Shown here: piece after piece, positions 27,728 to 35,466 of the stretch
How the letters are laid out: each line of letters begins with the position of its first letter
How positions within the stretch are numbered: the stretch's first letter is position 1
Assembly (NCBI GenBank): GCA_963752605.1
Contig: CAVVYW010000006.1
Span: forward strand, 124,001-188,000
Source of the DNA: CAVVYW01 sp963752605
GTDB lineage: Bacteria > Actinomycetota > Thermoleophilia > Solirubrobacterales > 70-9
Length of the DNA stretch: 64,000 nucleotides
Direction: 5' to 3'
Translations under genes and position numbers: made by a program
Notes under the pieces: model-generated
The model's input: the letters and a program-made list of their open reading frames with translations, nothing else
Told to the model about the DNA's origin: nothing
Databases searched by the model: none

Positions 27728-28686
27728 ATGACGAGCACCCTCCCGCAGGAGGCCCGCGCGGCGTTCGAGCGCTTCATCACCTGCGAGCTGACCACGGTCG
27801 ACGCCAAAAAGCAGCCGATCACCTGGCCGGTCACCCCGTACTACCGCCAGGGCGGCCCGACCATTGACGTCACCACCGGGCTCGGCTACCCGAAGAAGGC
27901 CGACGACGCAAGACGGCACCCGAGCGTCTCCCTGCTCTTCTCCGATCCCAACGGCTCCGGGATCGACAGCGGGATCCGCGTCCTGGTGCAGGGAACGGCC
28001 GAGGTGGACGACGCGGACCTGAAGGCCAACGCCGAGCGCTACCTCGAGGAGTCCGGCGCGAAGCTCCCGGCGACGAAGAAAATGCATCCCCCGAAGCCGC
28101 TTCGGTCCGCCTTCAACTTCTACTACGCCCGGATCTACATCAAGGTCCGCCCCGAGCGCGTCTTCCTTTGGCCGGACGGCGATCTGGCGAGCGAGCCGGA
28201 GATCCTCGACGCTCACCTGGAGGAGGTCCGCTCCGGCCACACCGAGGAGCCCCCGGAGGATCACGGCCGGCCGCGGGGCGGCGAGCCGGCCTGGGACGAG
28301 CGGATGCAGGGGCTCGCAAACCACGAGACGGGGGTCCTCAGCTGGCTGGCCCCGGACGGATTCCCGATCGCGGTCCGCGTGCCCTTCAGCGTGGACGCCG
28401 AGTCGCGCAGGTCGATCGCGATAGACGCCGATCCCGCGGGCTGCCGATGATCGAGGGCAGGGCCTGCCTGACCGTTCACCGGCACGCGCCCGACTTCACC
28501 TGGCAGCGGAACTTCCAGATCCGAGGCGACCTCACCCGGGACGCGGGCGGTTGGCGCCTGGTGCCGCGGCGGCTGGTCGGAGGCTTCGAGATACCTCAAG
28601 GCCGCCTCGCGCGCTACCGCGACTTCGTCAAGAAGGGGCCCGGCTTCTACCGGACCTACCGCCGCCGGCTGAAGGAGCGGTCCTAG
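27728..28686 (+). CDS. Two-domain pyridoxamine 5'-phosphate oxidase-like protein (frameshifted)
   Basis: About 319 residues if read through. The first domain (1-165) is a flavin split-barrel fold (LTTVDAKKQPITWPV, SVSLLFSD). The second domain starts at about residue 190 (GVLSWLAPDGFPIAVRVPFSVD) and is interrupted: the frame stops at 28450, and the remaining strands (MIEGRACLTVHRH and on) lie in a shifted frame ending at 28686. One base seems missing near 28439. Alternatively the second part starts at the ATG at 28447, overlapping the TGA by 4 nt, and would be a separate 79-residue protein; I favour the frameshift because the break cuts the second barrel. The cofactor, FMN or F420, is not decided by the sequence. 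Confidence 0.7.
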
Positions 28687-29123
28687 CCGGACTCCTCCTT
28701 CGCCCGCTCGGTGATCGCGCGCAGCGTTCGCACGGTCGTCTCGAGATCCTCGGTGTCGAACTGCTCCAGCAGCTCGACCGTGGGGCCTGTGATGTACTCG
28801 CGCAGGCTGTGGTACAGGGCCCTGCCCTCATCGGTGAGGTCGAGCCCCTCGCCGTGGATCAGGCCGTCCGCCTCCAATCCAGCGAGCAGCTCATCCACCG
28901 CCTCGGAATCGAAGCCTCGGGGATCCTCGAGGTCAAGGCGAAGGCTCTTCCGGTCAAGCTCCGGGCCGCCCGTAGCGATGAGCCGCAGGGCGTACCACGC
29001 CTCGGGCGAGGTGTCACGCTCAGCCAGTCGTCGGCTGAGTCTGGCGGTCAGCGTCTTCTCGGCAAGACCGAGGGCCTGACCGAACTGACCGTAGACAGCG
29101 GGTGGTGCGGTTTGTGCATTCAT
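28683..29123 (-). CDS. MarR-family-like transcriptional regulator
   Basis: A 146-residue winged-helix protein with a MarR-type layout: an N-terminal dimerization helix, a helix-turn-helix (ESWYALRLIATGG-like region to EAVDELLAGLEADGLI), a wing and a C-terminal helix. The ATG at 29123 has AAGGAG 7-8 nt upstream on its strand; earlier in-frame starts would lie in the operator region. It is divergent from a second MarR gene, and both are preceded by the same palindromic boxes, so mutual or self-repression is likely (inference). Its stop overlaps the PNPOx stop. Confidence 0.75.
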   Translation of the reverse strand: MNAQTAPPAVYGQFGQALGLAEKTLTARLSRRLAERDTSPEAWYALRLIATGGPELDRKSLRLDLEDPRGFDSEAVDELLAGLEADGLIHGEGLDLTDEGRALYHSLREYITGPTVELLEQFDTEDLETTVRTLRAITERAKEESG

Positions 29124-29148
29124 CTTTGGGCTCCTTGTGACTAGAACT

Positions 29149-29208
29149 GTTGGTATATCCAACATTGGGATACCCAACGGTAGCACACAGATGCGTGGGG
29201 ATACCAAC
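29149..29208. promoter_or_regulatory. Cluster of palindromic operator boxes between two MarR genes
   Basis: Three related boxes: 29149-29163 reads GTTGG-TATAT-CCAAC; 29165-29177 reads TTGGG-ATA-CCCAA; around 29196-29208 a partial third box ends in GATACCAAC. The shared core is TTGG...CCAA. They sit between two divergent MarR regulators and cover the promoters of both. Confidence 0.65.
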
Positions 29209-29229
29209 GATCTCGGTAGACTCGCCCAC

Positions 29230-29706
29230 ATGGCGCAGAGAGGGAAGACCACCGCCCCCGCGGCGGCGCGGCTGACGGAGCTGCCGAGCTGGCTCGTCGG
29301 TCAGGCCGCGCGACACGCTGACCGCCTCGTGAGCGAGGCCCTCGCTGAGGACGGAATGCGCAAGCACCACTTCGCCACCCTTCTCGCGCTCGCCGAGCTC
29401 GGCCCGAGCAGCCAGGCCGCACTCGGGCGACGCCTCTGGATCGACCGCAGTGATCTGCACGCGGTGCTCAATGACCTCGAGCGCCGCGGCTTCCTCGCGC
29501 GAGCCCGCGACAAGCAAGATCGGCGGCGCAACGTCGTCGAGCTGACCGGCGCCGGCACTCGCGCACTGAAGCGCCTGGACGCCCGAGTTGAAGAGGCGCA
29601 GGACGCCTTTCTCGCCCCGTTGTCGGCTGCCCAACGCCGCGAGCTGCGGACCCTGCTGACGCAGGTGCAGGAGCATCACGGCAAGCTCGCGGACTCGGGC
29701 GAGTAG
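29230..29706 (+). CDS. MarR family transcriptional regulator
   Basis: A 158-residue MarR protein: helix-turn-helix (SQAALGRRLWIDRSDLHAVLNDLERRGFL), the wing with basic Arg/Asp residues (ARDKQDRRRNVVELT) and long dimerization helices. The ATG at 29230 is used because the frame opening upstream (29137) would run through the operator boxes; no strong ribosome binding site is visible. It could bind phenolic or other small ligands, as is usual in the family. Confidence 0.8.
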   Translation: MAQRGKTTAPAAARLTELPSWLVGQAARHADRLVSEALAEDGMRKHHFATLLALAELGPSSQAALGRRLWIDRSDLHAVLNDLERRGFLARARDKQDRRRNVVELTGAGTRALKRLDARVEEAQDAFLAPLSAAQRRELRTLLTQVQEHHGKLADSGE

Positions 29707-29708
29707 CG

Positions 29709-30398
29709 CTACTGAGCGCCGGGGACCGGCGGGAACGGCTCGAGGCCGGCGTTCCAGGGCCCGGATTTGTAGATGTCGAGGCCGTTCTCCTCCATCTCCC
29801 TGTGGAGGCGGTCGAAGATCCCGCCCGCGTGGTGCAGCGCGTCCTTCAGCTCCTCGAGCGAGCGCTCGCTCAGGCGCCAGTGGAAGAAGAGCTGCCGGTC
29901 CGTGATCCCGAAGTCGACCTCGGCCGGGATGCGCGTGATCCAGTCGATGAAGGCGGGACTGAAGAGCTCCCTGAGGGCCACCGGATCGTGGTCGCTGGGA
30001 ACGGTGGCGATGAAGCGCTTGTTGAAGTCGAGTGACTCGAACTCCACCCGCCGCCGCGAGTGGCGGTCGATCGCGTCCCCCGGCGTCCTCTCGATCGACT
30101 CGACGTTGAAGATCGGCACGACCGTGGCGAGGTCCGGCATGTGCGACTTCGCCAGGACCGCGCCCGGCAGGACCGCCTTGCGGCCGAAGCCGCCCTCCTG
30201 ATGCTCGTCGGCGTCGCAGGAGGCGCCCCAGAAGCCGCCGCTCAGCTCGCCCGTGATCCGGTTGGTGCCGCCAGGGCAGAGCGTCGCCGGGCCGCCCCTC
30301 GGGTTGAGCCCGCCGACCTCCTCGTAACGGGCGCCTCTGTCGGTGGCGACGGCCTGGACGGCCTCGGCCCACTCGCGCGCCTCGCCACGGGCGCTCAA
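29709..30398 (-). CDS. Conserved hypothetical protein, DUF3137-like C-terminal part
   Basis: About 229 residues. The C-terminal half carries FESLDFNKRFIATVPSDHD, ALRELFSPAFIDWI and later DRQLFFHWRL, a pattern seen at the end of actinobacterial membrane-associated hypothetical proteins (DUF3137-like). No transmembrane segment is evident. The TTG start at 30398 overlaps the SCP2 stop (TTGA) by 4 nt, so it belongs to the mce-SCP2 transcript. Function unknown; membership in an mce operon suggests a role in lipid handling, but that is only context. Confidence 0.65.
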   Translation of the reverse strand: MSARGEAREWAEAVQAVATDRGARYEEVGGLNPRGGPATLCPGGTNRITGELSGGFWGASCDADEHQEGGFGRKAVLPGAVLAKSHMPDLATVVPIFNVESIERTPGDAIDRHSRRRVEFESLDFNKRFIATVPSDHDPVALRELFSPAFIDWITRIPAEVDFGITDRQLFFHWRLSERSLEELKDALHHAGGIFDRLHREMEENGLDIYKSGPWNAGLEPFPPVPGAQ

Positions 30399-30814
30399 TC
30401 GACGTTGACCAGGTCGTCGCGGCCCTGGGCCTCGAGCTGGGCCTTGTAGCGTGGATAGATCGGCTTGGTCAGCGGGACCAGCTTGAGGATCTTCGCCACT
30501 GGGCCGGTCGCCTTGATCTCCCCGCGGGCGAGGGCCACGGTCACGTTCACCTTGCCCAGGAAGAAGCGGTGGGCGGTATCGGCCTCCATGCTCATCTCGA
30601 CCTCGGGCTCCATCTCGGTCTCGCCGAGGTCGACGTCGCCGGGCTCGTCCTCCTGGAGGCGCAGGGTGATCGTCGCCTCGGGCTCCCGGCACTGGTACTG
30701 GAGGATCGTGTTCGCCTGGCGGAACTTAGGCCCGAGCTCGTCGTCAGCCGCAATGTCGCGGAAGAGCTTGCCGAGCGTGTCGTAGACGTCCTGGGCGTGC
30801 TTGAAGTACGCCAT
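30395..30814 (-). CDS. SCP2 sterol-binding domain protein
   Basis: A 139-residue SCP2-type lipid carrier, a single domain. The pattern is an N-terminal amphipathic helix (AQDVYDTLGKLFRDIAAD), strands with EATITLRLQEDE and VEMSMEADTAHRFFLGKVNVTVAL, then the hydrophobic tunnel helix (ATGPVAKILKLVPLTKPIYPRY). It would carry a sterol or acyl lipid in the cytosol. It begins 37 nt after the last mce gene, and the hypothetical gene downstream overlaps its end, so all are probably one transcript. In mycobacterial mce4-type loci, sterol-catabolism proteins also flank mce genes. Confidence 0.9.
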   Translation of the reverse strand: MAYFKHAQDVYDTLGKLFRDIAADDELGPKFRQANTILQYQCREPEATITLRLQEDEPGDVDLGETEMEPEVEMSMEADTAHRFFLGKVNVTVALARGEIKATGPVAKILKLVPLTKPIYPRYKAQLEAQGRDDLVNVD

Positions 30815-30850
30815 CGGCTGATCCTATGTCCGCTGCGGGCCGGCTGCGCC

Positions 30851-32668
30851 CTAGGGATCCGCCAGGATCTGCGGCAGGCGCCCGCCGCCGAACTCGCTCG
30901 GCCAGTTGCCCATCGCGACCGTCTGCAGGATGCAGGGTGCGCGCGAGACATCCCCCGGCTGGACCGTACCCACGCCTCCGATTGTCTGCAGCAGGCCGCC
31001 GGCGCCGCCGAGCGGCGGAGGTATCAGGTTGAACGGCGGTGTGGCGTAGAGCGCGCCCAGATCGGGCCTGACCGCCGAGTTGAGCGGATAGACGCCCTCC
31101 TGCGCCGGCGGGTTGGAGGCATTGGCCGCGGTGCCGTCACCGCTCTCGCCGTGGAAGTCGTTGGATGGGTCAGTTGGGTCAGGCGTGACCTGGCCCTGGC
31201 CGAGCCCGCCGGCCGCGCCCGTGTGGTCGCAGTCCCACTGGGGGAAGACCCCACCCTGGTCGGCCACATACGGGTCGCCGAGGGCGAAGGGCAGCAGGTA
31301 GCCGTTGCCGCGGTTGGGCTGGATCCGATTGGCGTAGATGGACAGCGACTCCGCGTGGGGCTCAGTGAGGGTGGAACCCTGACGCGAGAGATGGCGCGGC
31401 TCGGTCTGGATCAGCTCCGGTCCGGCGCCGCCGGCCGGGCACGGACCAGTACAGCTCGGCGGCAGCGCGCCCGCGGTGCCCGCGGCGGGGTTCCCGAGGA
31501 AGTCGACGACGACCGGCGCGTAGAAGTCGAGGTAGCGGATGATCGGGGTGAAGTTGGCCAGGAACGGATCGAGGTTGACCATCACGGGCTTGAGCTGATC
31601 GAGGAACCGCTTCAGCGAGGGCAGGCCCGTCGCCGAGGCCTTGATCAGCGGGTCGAAGCTCTTGAACAGGCGCCGCAGGTGTGGGGACAGCCGGCGCACG
31701 TCGCGCAGCGTCGGGCTGAGATCGCGCGCGACCGGCCTCAGGTCGTGGAACAGGGGCCGGGCCTTGTTCGCGAACTTCTCCAGCCGCTCCAGCGTGAGCC
31801 TCGACTCGATCTGGAAGGTCGGGAAGATCTGGAAGGTCTCCGCCAGCGCCTCGTCGCGGGCGGCCAGGCCGCGCAGGGTCCGGTCGGAGCCGACGACGGC
31901 GCCGGTGAGGGCCTCCTCCCGGGCGGTGAGGGCCGCGAAGACGGCGCCGGTGTTGCGCACCACGCCGCGCAGGGCCTCCTCCTGCTCACGCAGGGTGCCG
32001 AGCACGTCGGATGCGTCGTCGGTGAAGGGCCCGAAGTTGCCGAAAGCGTCGTTGAGGTCGAGGCCCCGGCCGTTGACGGCGATGCCCGAGTTCTTCATCC
32101 AGAGCTGGAAGGCCTGGCGCGTCTCATCGTCGAGCGCTTGGAAGATCTCGTCGATCTGGGTCTGGTCGGCGACCTGGCTGTCCTCGAGGTGGCCGCCCTC
32201 GTCGATCGGGTGTGGCGCGTCGTCCCCGGAGATCTGGCCCACGTCGATCGCCCCGGACTGCGCCGTCGCGGTGTCGTCGCCGTCACCGTCCTCGCCGTTG
32301 GTCTGGCTGCCGGTGGTCAGCTCGACGTAGGTCTCCCCCAGCAGCGTCTTCGAGCGCAGGATCGCCTGCGCGTCAGAGGAGATCGGCGCGTACTGGGGAT
32401 CGATCTCGATCACGGCCCGAGTCGCGTTCTCTTCGGGCGGAAGCTCGAGGTCCTTCACCTTGCCGACCGAGACGCCCCCGACCCGCACGTCCGCCTCCTT
32501 CTGGAGGGTGAGCGCCTCCGGGAAGTCGGCGGTGAAGCGGTAGCTCTCCGGCTTGAACGGGACCGCGCCGCCGAAGGTGATCCAGAGGAAGAGCAGCAGC
32601 GCGAAGCAGGACAGCGCAAAGCCGACCGCGACGAGAATTCTGCCTATCGATGGTGCTTGCTTTTGCAT
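30851..32668 (-). CDS. MCE family protein (sixth mce gene)
   Basis: A 605-residue MlaD/MCE protein. One N-terminal helix (about 10-30) is followed by an MCE domain (about 40-120: TLQKEADVRVGGVSVGKVKDL), a long helical region (150-400) and a Pro/Gly-rich, Cys-containing C-terminal domain (400-605). Mce proteins assemble into a hexamer spanning from the membrane outward and bind lipids for import. The start has a ribosome binding site-like AGAACGG upstream and lies 18 nt after the previous mce stop. It is the last mce gene of six in this operon, before SCP2. Confidence 0.88.
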   Translation of the reverse strand: MQKQAPSIGRILVAVGFALSCFALLLFLWITFGGAVPFKPESYRFTADFPEALTLQKEADVRVGGVSVGKVKDLELPPEENATRAVIEIDPQYAPISSDAQAILRSKTLLGETYVELTTGSQTNGEDGDGDDTATAQSGAIDVGQISGDDAPHPIDEGGHLEDSQVADQTQIDEIFQALDDETRQAFQLWMKNSGIAVNGRGLDLNDAFGNFGPFTDDASDVLGTLREQEEALRGVVRNTGAVFAALTAREEALTGAVVGSDRTLRGLAARDEALAETFQIFPTFQIESRLTLERLEKFANKARPLFHDLRPVARDLSPTLRDVRRLSPHLRRLFKSFDPLIKASATGLPSLKRFLDQLKPVMVNLDPFLANFTPIIRYLDFYAPVVVDFLGNPAAGTAGALPPSCTGPCPAGGAGPELIQTEPRHLSRQGSTLTEPHAESLSIYANRIQPNRGNGYLLPFALGDPYVADQGGVFPQWDCDHTGAAGGLGQGQVTPDPTDPSNDFHGESGDGTAANASNPPAQEGVYPLNSAVRPDLGALYATPPFNLIPPPLGGAGGLLQTIGGVGTVQPGDVSRAPCILQTVAMGNWPSEFGGGRLPQILADP

Positions 32669-32686
32669 CGTCCTATCGCCGTTCTC

Positions 32687-34033
32687 CTAGGGGGGGCATG
32701 CTCCGCCGGGCGGGAGCGCCATTGCAATCTGGTTGATGCCGGACACAGCGGGCGCGAACGGGCTCTCCTTGATCAACGCGCAGGTCGCATCCCGGGACGC
32801 CACCAGGAAGACGCGGCGGTAGACCCCGTGGGCGTCCTGGTTCTGGAAGGTGCTGTTGCCGACATGGCTGAGCCAGCCGAGCCAGTAGAGGTAGCCCTCG
32901 TCGCGCGGCTGGCCGCCCTCCGTGCACGGCAGCGCCGTGCAGCCCGAGGCGCCCTTCGGGTTGTAGGCCGCCATGTTGAAGAGCTTGTTCAGCTTGCTGA
33001 ACACAGTCGTGAGACGGGGCGTGGCATTGGCGAGGTTCCGCGCCGCGGGCCGCAGGTCGCGCACGGGCTGGCGGGCATCGCGGACGAAGGGCCGGATCTT
33101 GCTCTTCAGATCGTCCGTGGTGTTCGCGGCCAGCCTGCCCAGGGACTCGTTGATCGGCTTCAGCTTGCGGGCGAACGGCCGCAGGTCGTGCAGGGCGGGG
33201 CCGAGCACGTCGCCGAGCTCGTTGGTCTCCGCCAGAGCGATGCGCGTCTCCCTCAGGGTCGGCCCGAGGAGCCCCGTCGCGCGCGAAAGGTCGAGCTCCT
33301 GGCTCGCGATCGCGCCGAGCGAGTCGTTGGACGCCTGGATCAACGCCGCGATCTCCTCGTCCTCCTCGCCGATGCGGCCGAAGAAGATGTTCATGTTGTG
33401 GATCAGGTTGGCGAGGTTCTCCTTGCGCTTGGCGACCTCGCGGTTGAGCCGGGCAAGGCCTGTGTTGATCGGCCCGAGGCTCCCGAGCAGCTCGCCGAGG
33501 TCCTTGCCGCGGCCCTGGAGGCCCTCGGCGCCGCCGACCAGCAGCATCCTCAGGTAGGCCCGGGTGTCGGTATCGAGGAACTGGAGGACCTCGTCGAGGT
33601 TCACGTCCGGCGCCGTGTTGGCGACCGGAATGGTGTCGCCCTCCTCGAACTCGCCCGCGGCCTGGGTCCCCGGATCCAGTTCCAGGAACATGTCCTTGAG
33701 GCCGGTCTTCGGCCGCAGCAGGATCGTCGCATCCCGGTAGATGGGCAGGAACTTCCGGTCGATGTCCATGGTCACGACCGCCCGGCCGTCGTCGTACTCG
33801 ACCTTCCCGATGTCGCCGACCCGCACGCCGGCCACCCGGATGGTCTGGCCCTGGCCTGGCGTGACCGCTTGCGCGGTCTCCATCTCCGCCTTCAGCTCGA
33901 ACGGCTTCTCCTCGAGCACGGGGATCCGCAGGCGCTGGTTCTGGACGATGATCCAGGTGGAGACGAGAGCGACCAGCAGCAGGCCGATGATCGCCAGGAA
34001 GTCGCGCAGGTGGTCCTTGATCGCCTTGGTCAT
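32687..34033 (-). CDS. MCE family protein (fifth mce gene)
   Basis: A 448-residue Mce protein: N-terminal helix (IIGLLLVALVSTWIIV), MCE domain (AQAVTPGQGQTIRVAGVRVGDIG, about 50-125) and a helical rod (170-330) with LGPTLRETR-like repeats. The C-terminal part has Cys residues and ends in PPGGACPP. It could be the lipoprotein-like subunit position (MceE-like) by order, but no lipobox is evident. Its start overlaps the stop of the fourth gene (ATGA), showing translational coupling. Confidence 0.88.
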   Translation of the reverse strand: MTKAIKDHLRDFLAIIGLLLVALVSTWIIVQNQRLRIPVLEEKPFELKAEMETAQAVTPGQGQTIRVAGVRVGDIGKVEYDDGRAVVTMDIDRKFLPIYRDATILLRPKTGLKDMFLELDPGTQAAGEFEEGDTIPVANTAPDVNLDEVLQFLDTDTRAYLRMLLVGGAEGLQGRGKDLGELLGSLGPINTGLARLNREVAKRKENLANLIHNMNIFFGRIGEEDEEIAALIQASNDSLGAIASQELDLSRATGLLGPTLRETRIALAETNELGDVLGPALHDLRPFARKLKPINESLGRLAANTTDDLKSKIRPFVRDARQPVRDLRPAARNLANATPRLTTVFSKLNKLFNMAAYNPKGASGCTALPCTEGGQPRDEGYLYWLGWLSHVGNSTFQNQDAHGVYRRVFLVASRDATCALIKESPFAPAVSGINQIAMALPPGGACPP

Positions 34034-35466
34034 GGTGGTCCGGCTCCCACTGGCGACTGGAGGTTCGGGCGCTGCTGGGTCTCACAGGCGACCTCGGGGT
34101 GGAACGGGGTCTTCGCTGCGGAGGTCAGGGCGGGCTGGGTCCCCTGGAACCCCGCAGCTGGAGCCAGTCCGGCCATGACACCCGAGTCCGTGTCGATGGC
34201 GCCGGTGACCGTTGCGGCGCCGCCAGAGCCGAGCACCCGGAACCACTGGCCGTTCGCATCGCCGGCGCGGCTCTCGCCCGCCACGCCGGCCAGCCCGTAG
34301 CCGGTGTTCTTGTAGACGACCTGGTCGGTTCCGGTCTCCTGCGCCGGGACCGGCGTGTTGCCCCAGGGGATGAACACCTCGTTGAAGCAGGAGGAGAGCA
34401 GGCGGGACTCCTCCAGGAATGGCAGCGAGGCGCGGGCGAGGAGGGCGAGGTCGGGGATGGTGGGACGCAGGTCCTTGACCAGGCCCCGCAGCTCCGGCTT
34501 GGAGACGAGCTGGCGGAGCTGGCCGATCCACGGCTGGGCGTGGTCGAGCGCCTTGTTCGCCGCCCTGGTGCCGGGCAGCGCCTCCCGGGCGAACGCGCGC
34601 AGCTCCGGGAAGGCGGCGTTGAGCTTGGCGAGCGCCGGGCGCCCCTCGGCGAGGGTCGGATCGAGCTCGGCGATCGCCTGCTCGAGGGCCTCGTCCTCGG
34701 AGGCGAGGGCGCCGGTGACGATGCGGAAATTGGTAATGAAGTCGAGCAGCGCCTGCTGGTCGCTGTCGAGGGCCGCGACCACGGTGTCGAGGTTGCGGAT
34801 GAACCCCGCAAGGTCACCCGGCTGGCGGCCCAGGAGGGCCTCGTTCACCTGGGCGGTGGCCCCGTAGGCCGCGGGTGAGGTGCGGAAGGACTCCCGGAAG
34901 CCCTCTCCGCCGCCGTACTTGTCGAGGGCGTCTCCGAACTCCTTCAGGAAGACCTGCAGGTCCTCGCGGACCGGCGCCTGGAGCGAGGTCAGGACCTGGT
35001 CGAACTGAACCGAGATCGATGTCTGCTCCATCGGGACCACGTCGCCGCTCTCCAGCTCGCTCGACTCGTCTGCGAGCGCCCCCGGGGTGCCCGGGTTGAT
35101 GTCCACGAAGAGGTTCCCCTCGAGGAAGAGCCGAGGCCGCAGCGCCATGGTCGCGTCATCGGCGATCGGCCGACCCTCGTCGTCGATCTTCATCGTCACC
35201 ACCGCGGCGTCCTGGCCGTTGCCGTTCTCGTCGCTGAGGTGCTCGATCTTGGTCACCTCGCCGACGTCCACGCCCGCGATCCGCACCGGGCTCTTCACCC
35301 GCAGCAGCTGGGCGTCCTGGAAGACGGCCTTGATCTGGTAGCCGTCGCCCACGAACGGAATCGACTTGCTGAAGGCGAGGTAGAAGCCGATCACCGTCAG
35401 CAGGATCGCGATCAGGCCGATCTGGAAGTTCGAGAGGGTCCTGCTGTCGGTCGGTCGCGGCGTCAT
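34030..35466 (-). CDS. MCE family protein (fourth mce gene)
   Basis: A 478-residue Mce protein: N-terminal helix (IGLIAILLTVIGFYLAF), MCE domain (QLLRVKSPVRIAGVDVGEVTKI, about 50-125) and a long helical region (145-355) rich in Leu/Ala/Asp with RALP-type turns. It ends in a Gly/Ala-rich tail. The ATG overlaps the stop of the third gene by 4 nt, and its own stop overlaps the fifth gene start. The family role is lipid import through a hexameric Mce assembly in the cell envelope. Confidence 0.88.
   Translation of the reverse strand: MTPRPTDSRTLSNFQIGLIAILLTVIGFYLAFSKSIPFVGDGYQIKAVFQDAQLLRVKSPVRIAGVDVGEVTKIEHLSDENGNGQDAAVVTMKIDDEGRPIADDATMALRPRLFLEGNLFVDINPGTPGALADESSELESGDVVPMEQTSISVQFDQVLTSLQAPVREDLQVFLKEFGDALDKYGGGEGFRESFRTSPAAYGATAQVNEALLGRQPGDLAGFIRNLDTVVAALDSDQQALLDFITNFRIVTGALASEDEALEQAIAELDPTLAEGRPALAKLNAAFPELRAFAREALPGTRAANKALDHAQPWIGQLRQLVSKPELRGLVKDLRPTIPDLALLARASLPFLEESRLLSSCFNEVFIPWGNTPVPAQETGTDQVVYKNTGYGLAGVAGESRAGDANGQWFRVLGSGGAATVTGAIDTDSGVMAGLAPAAGFQGTQPALTSAAKTPFHPEVACETQQRPNLQSPVGAGPP

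Noticed and set aside
30569..34300. A 1243-codon open frame on the plus strand across the mce genes
   Set aside because: It is the antisense shadow of real mce genes, produced by strong GC bias at third positions; its protein is Arg/Gly/Leu-rich without domains and the minus strand carries clear Mce families.
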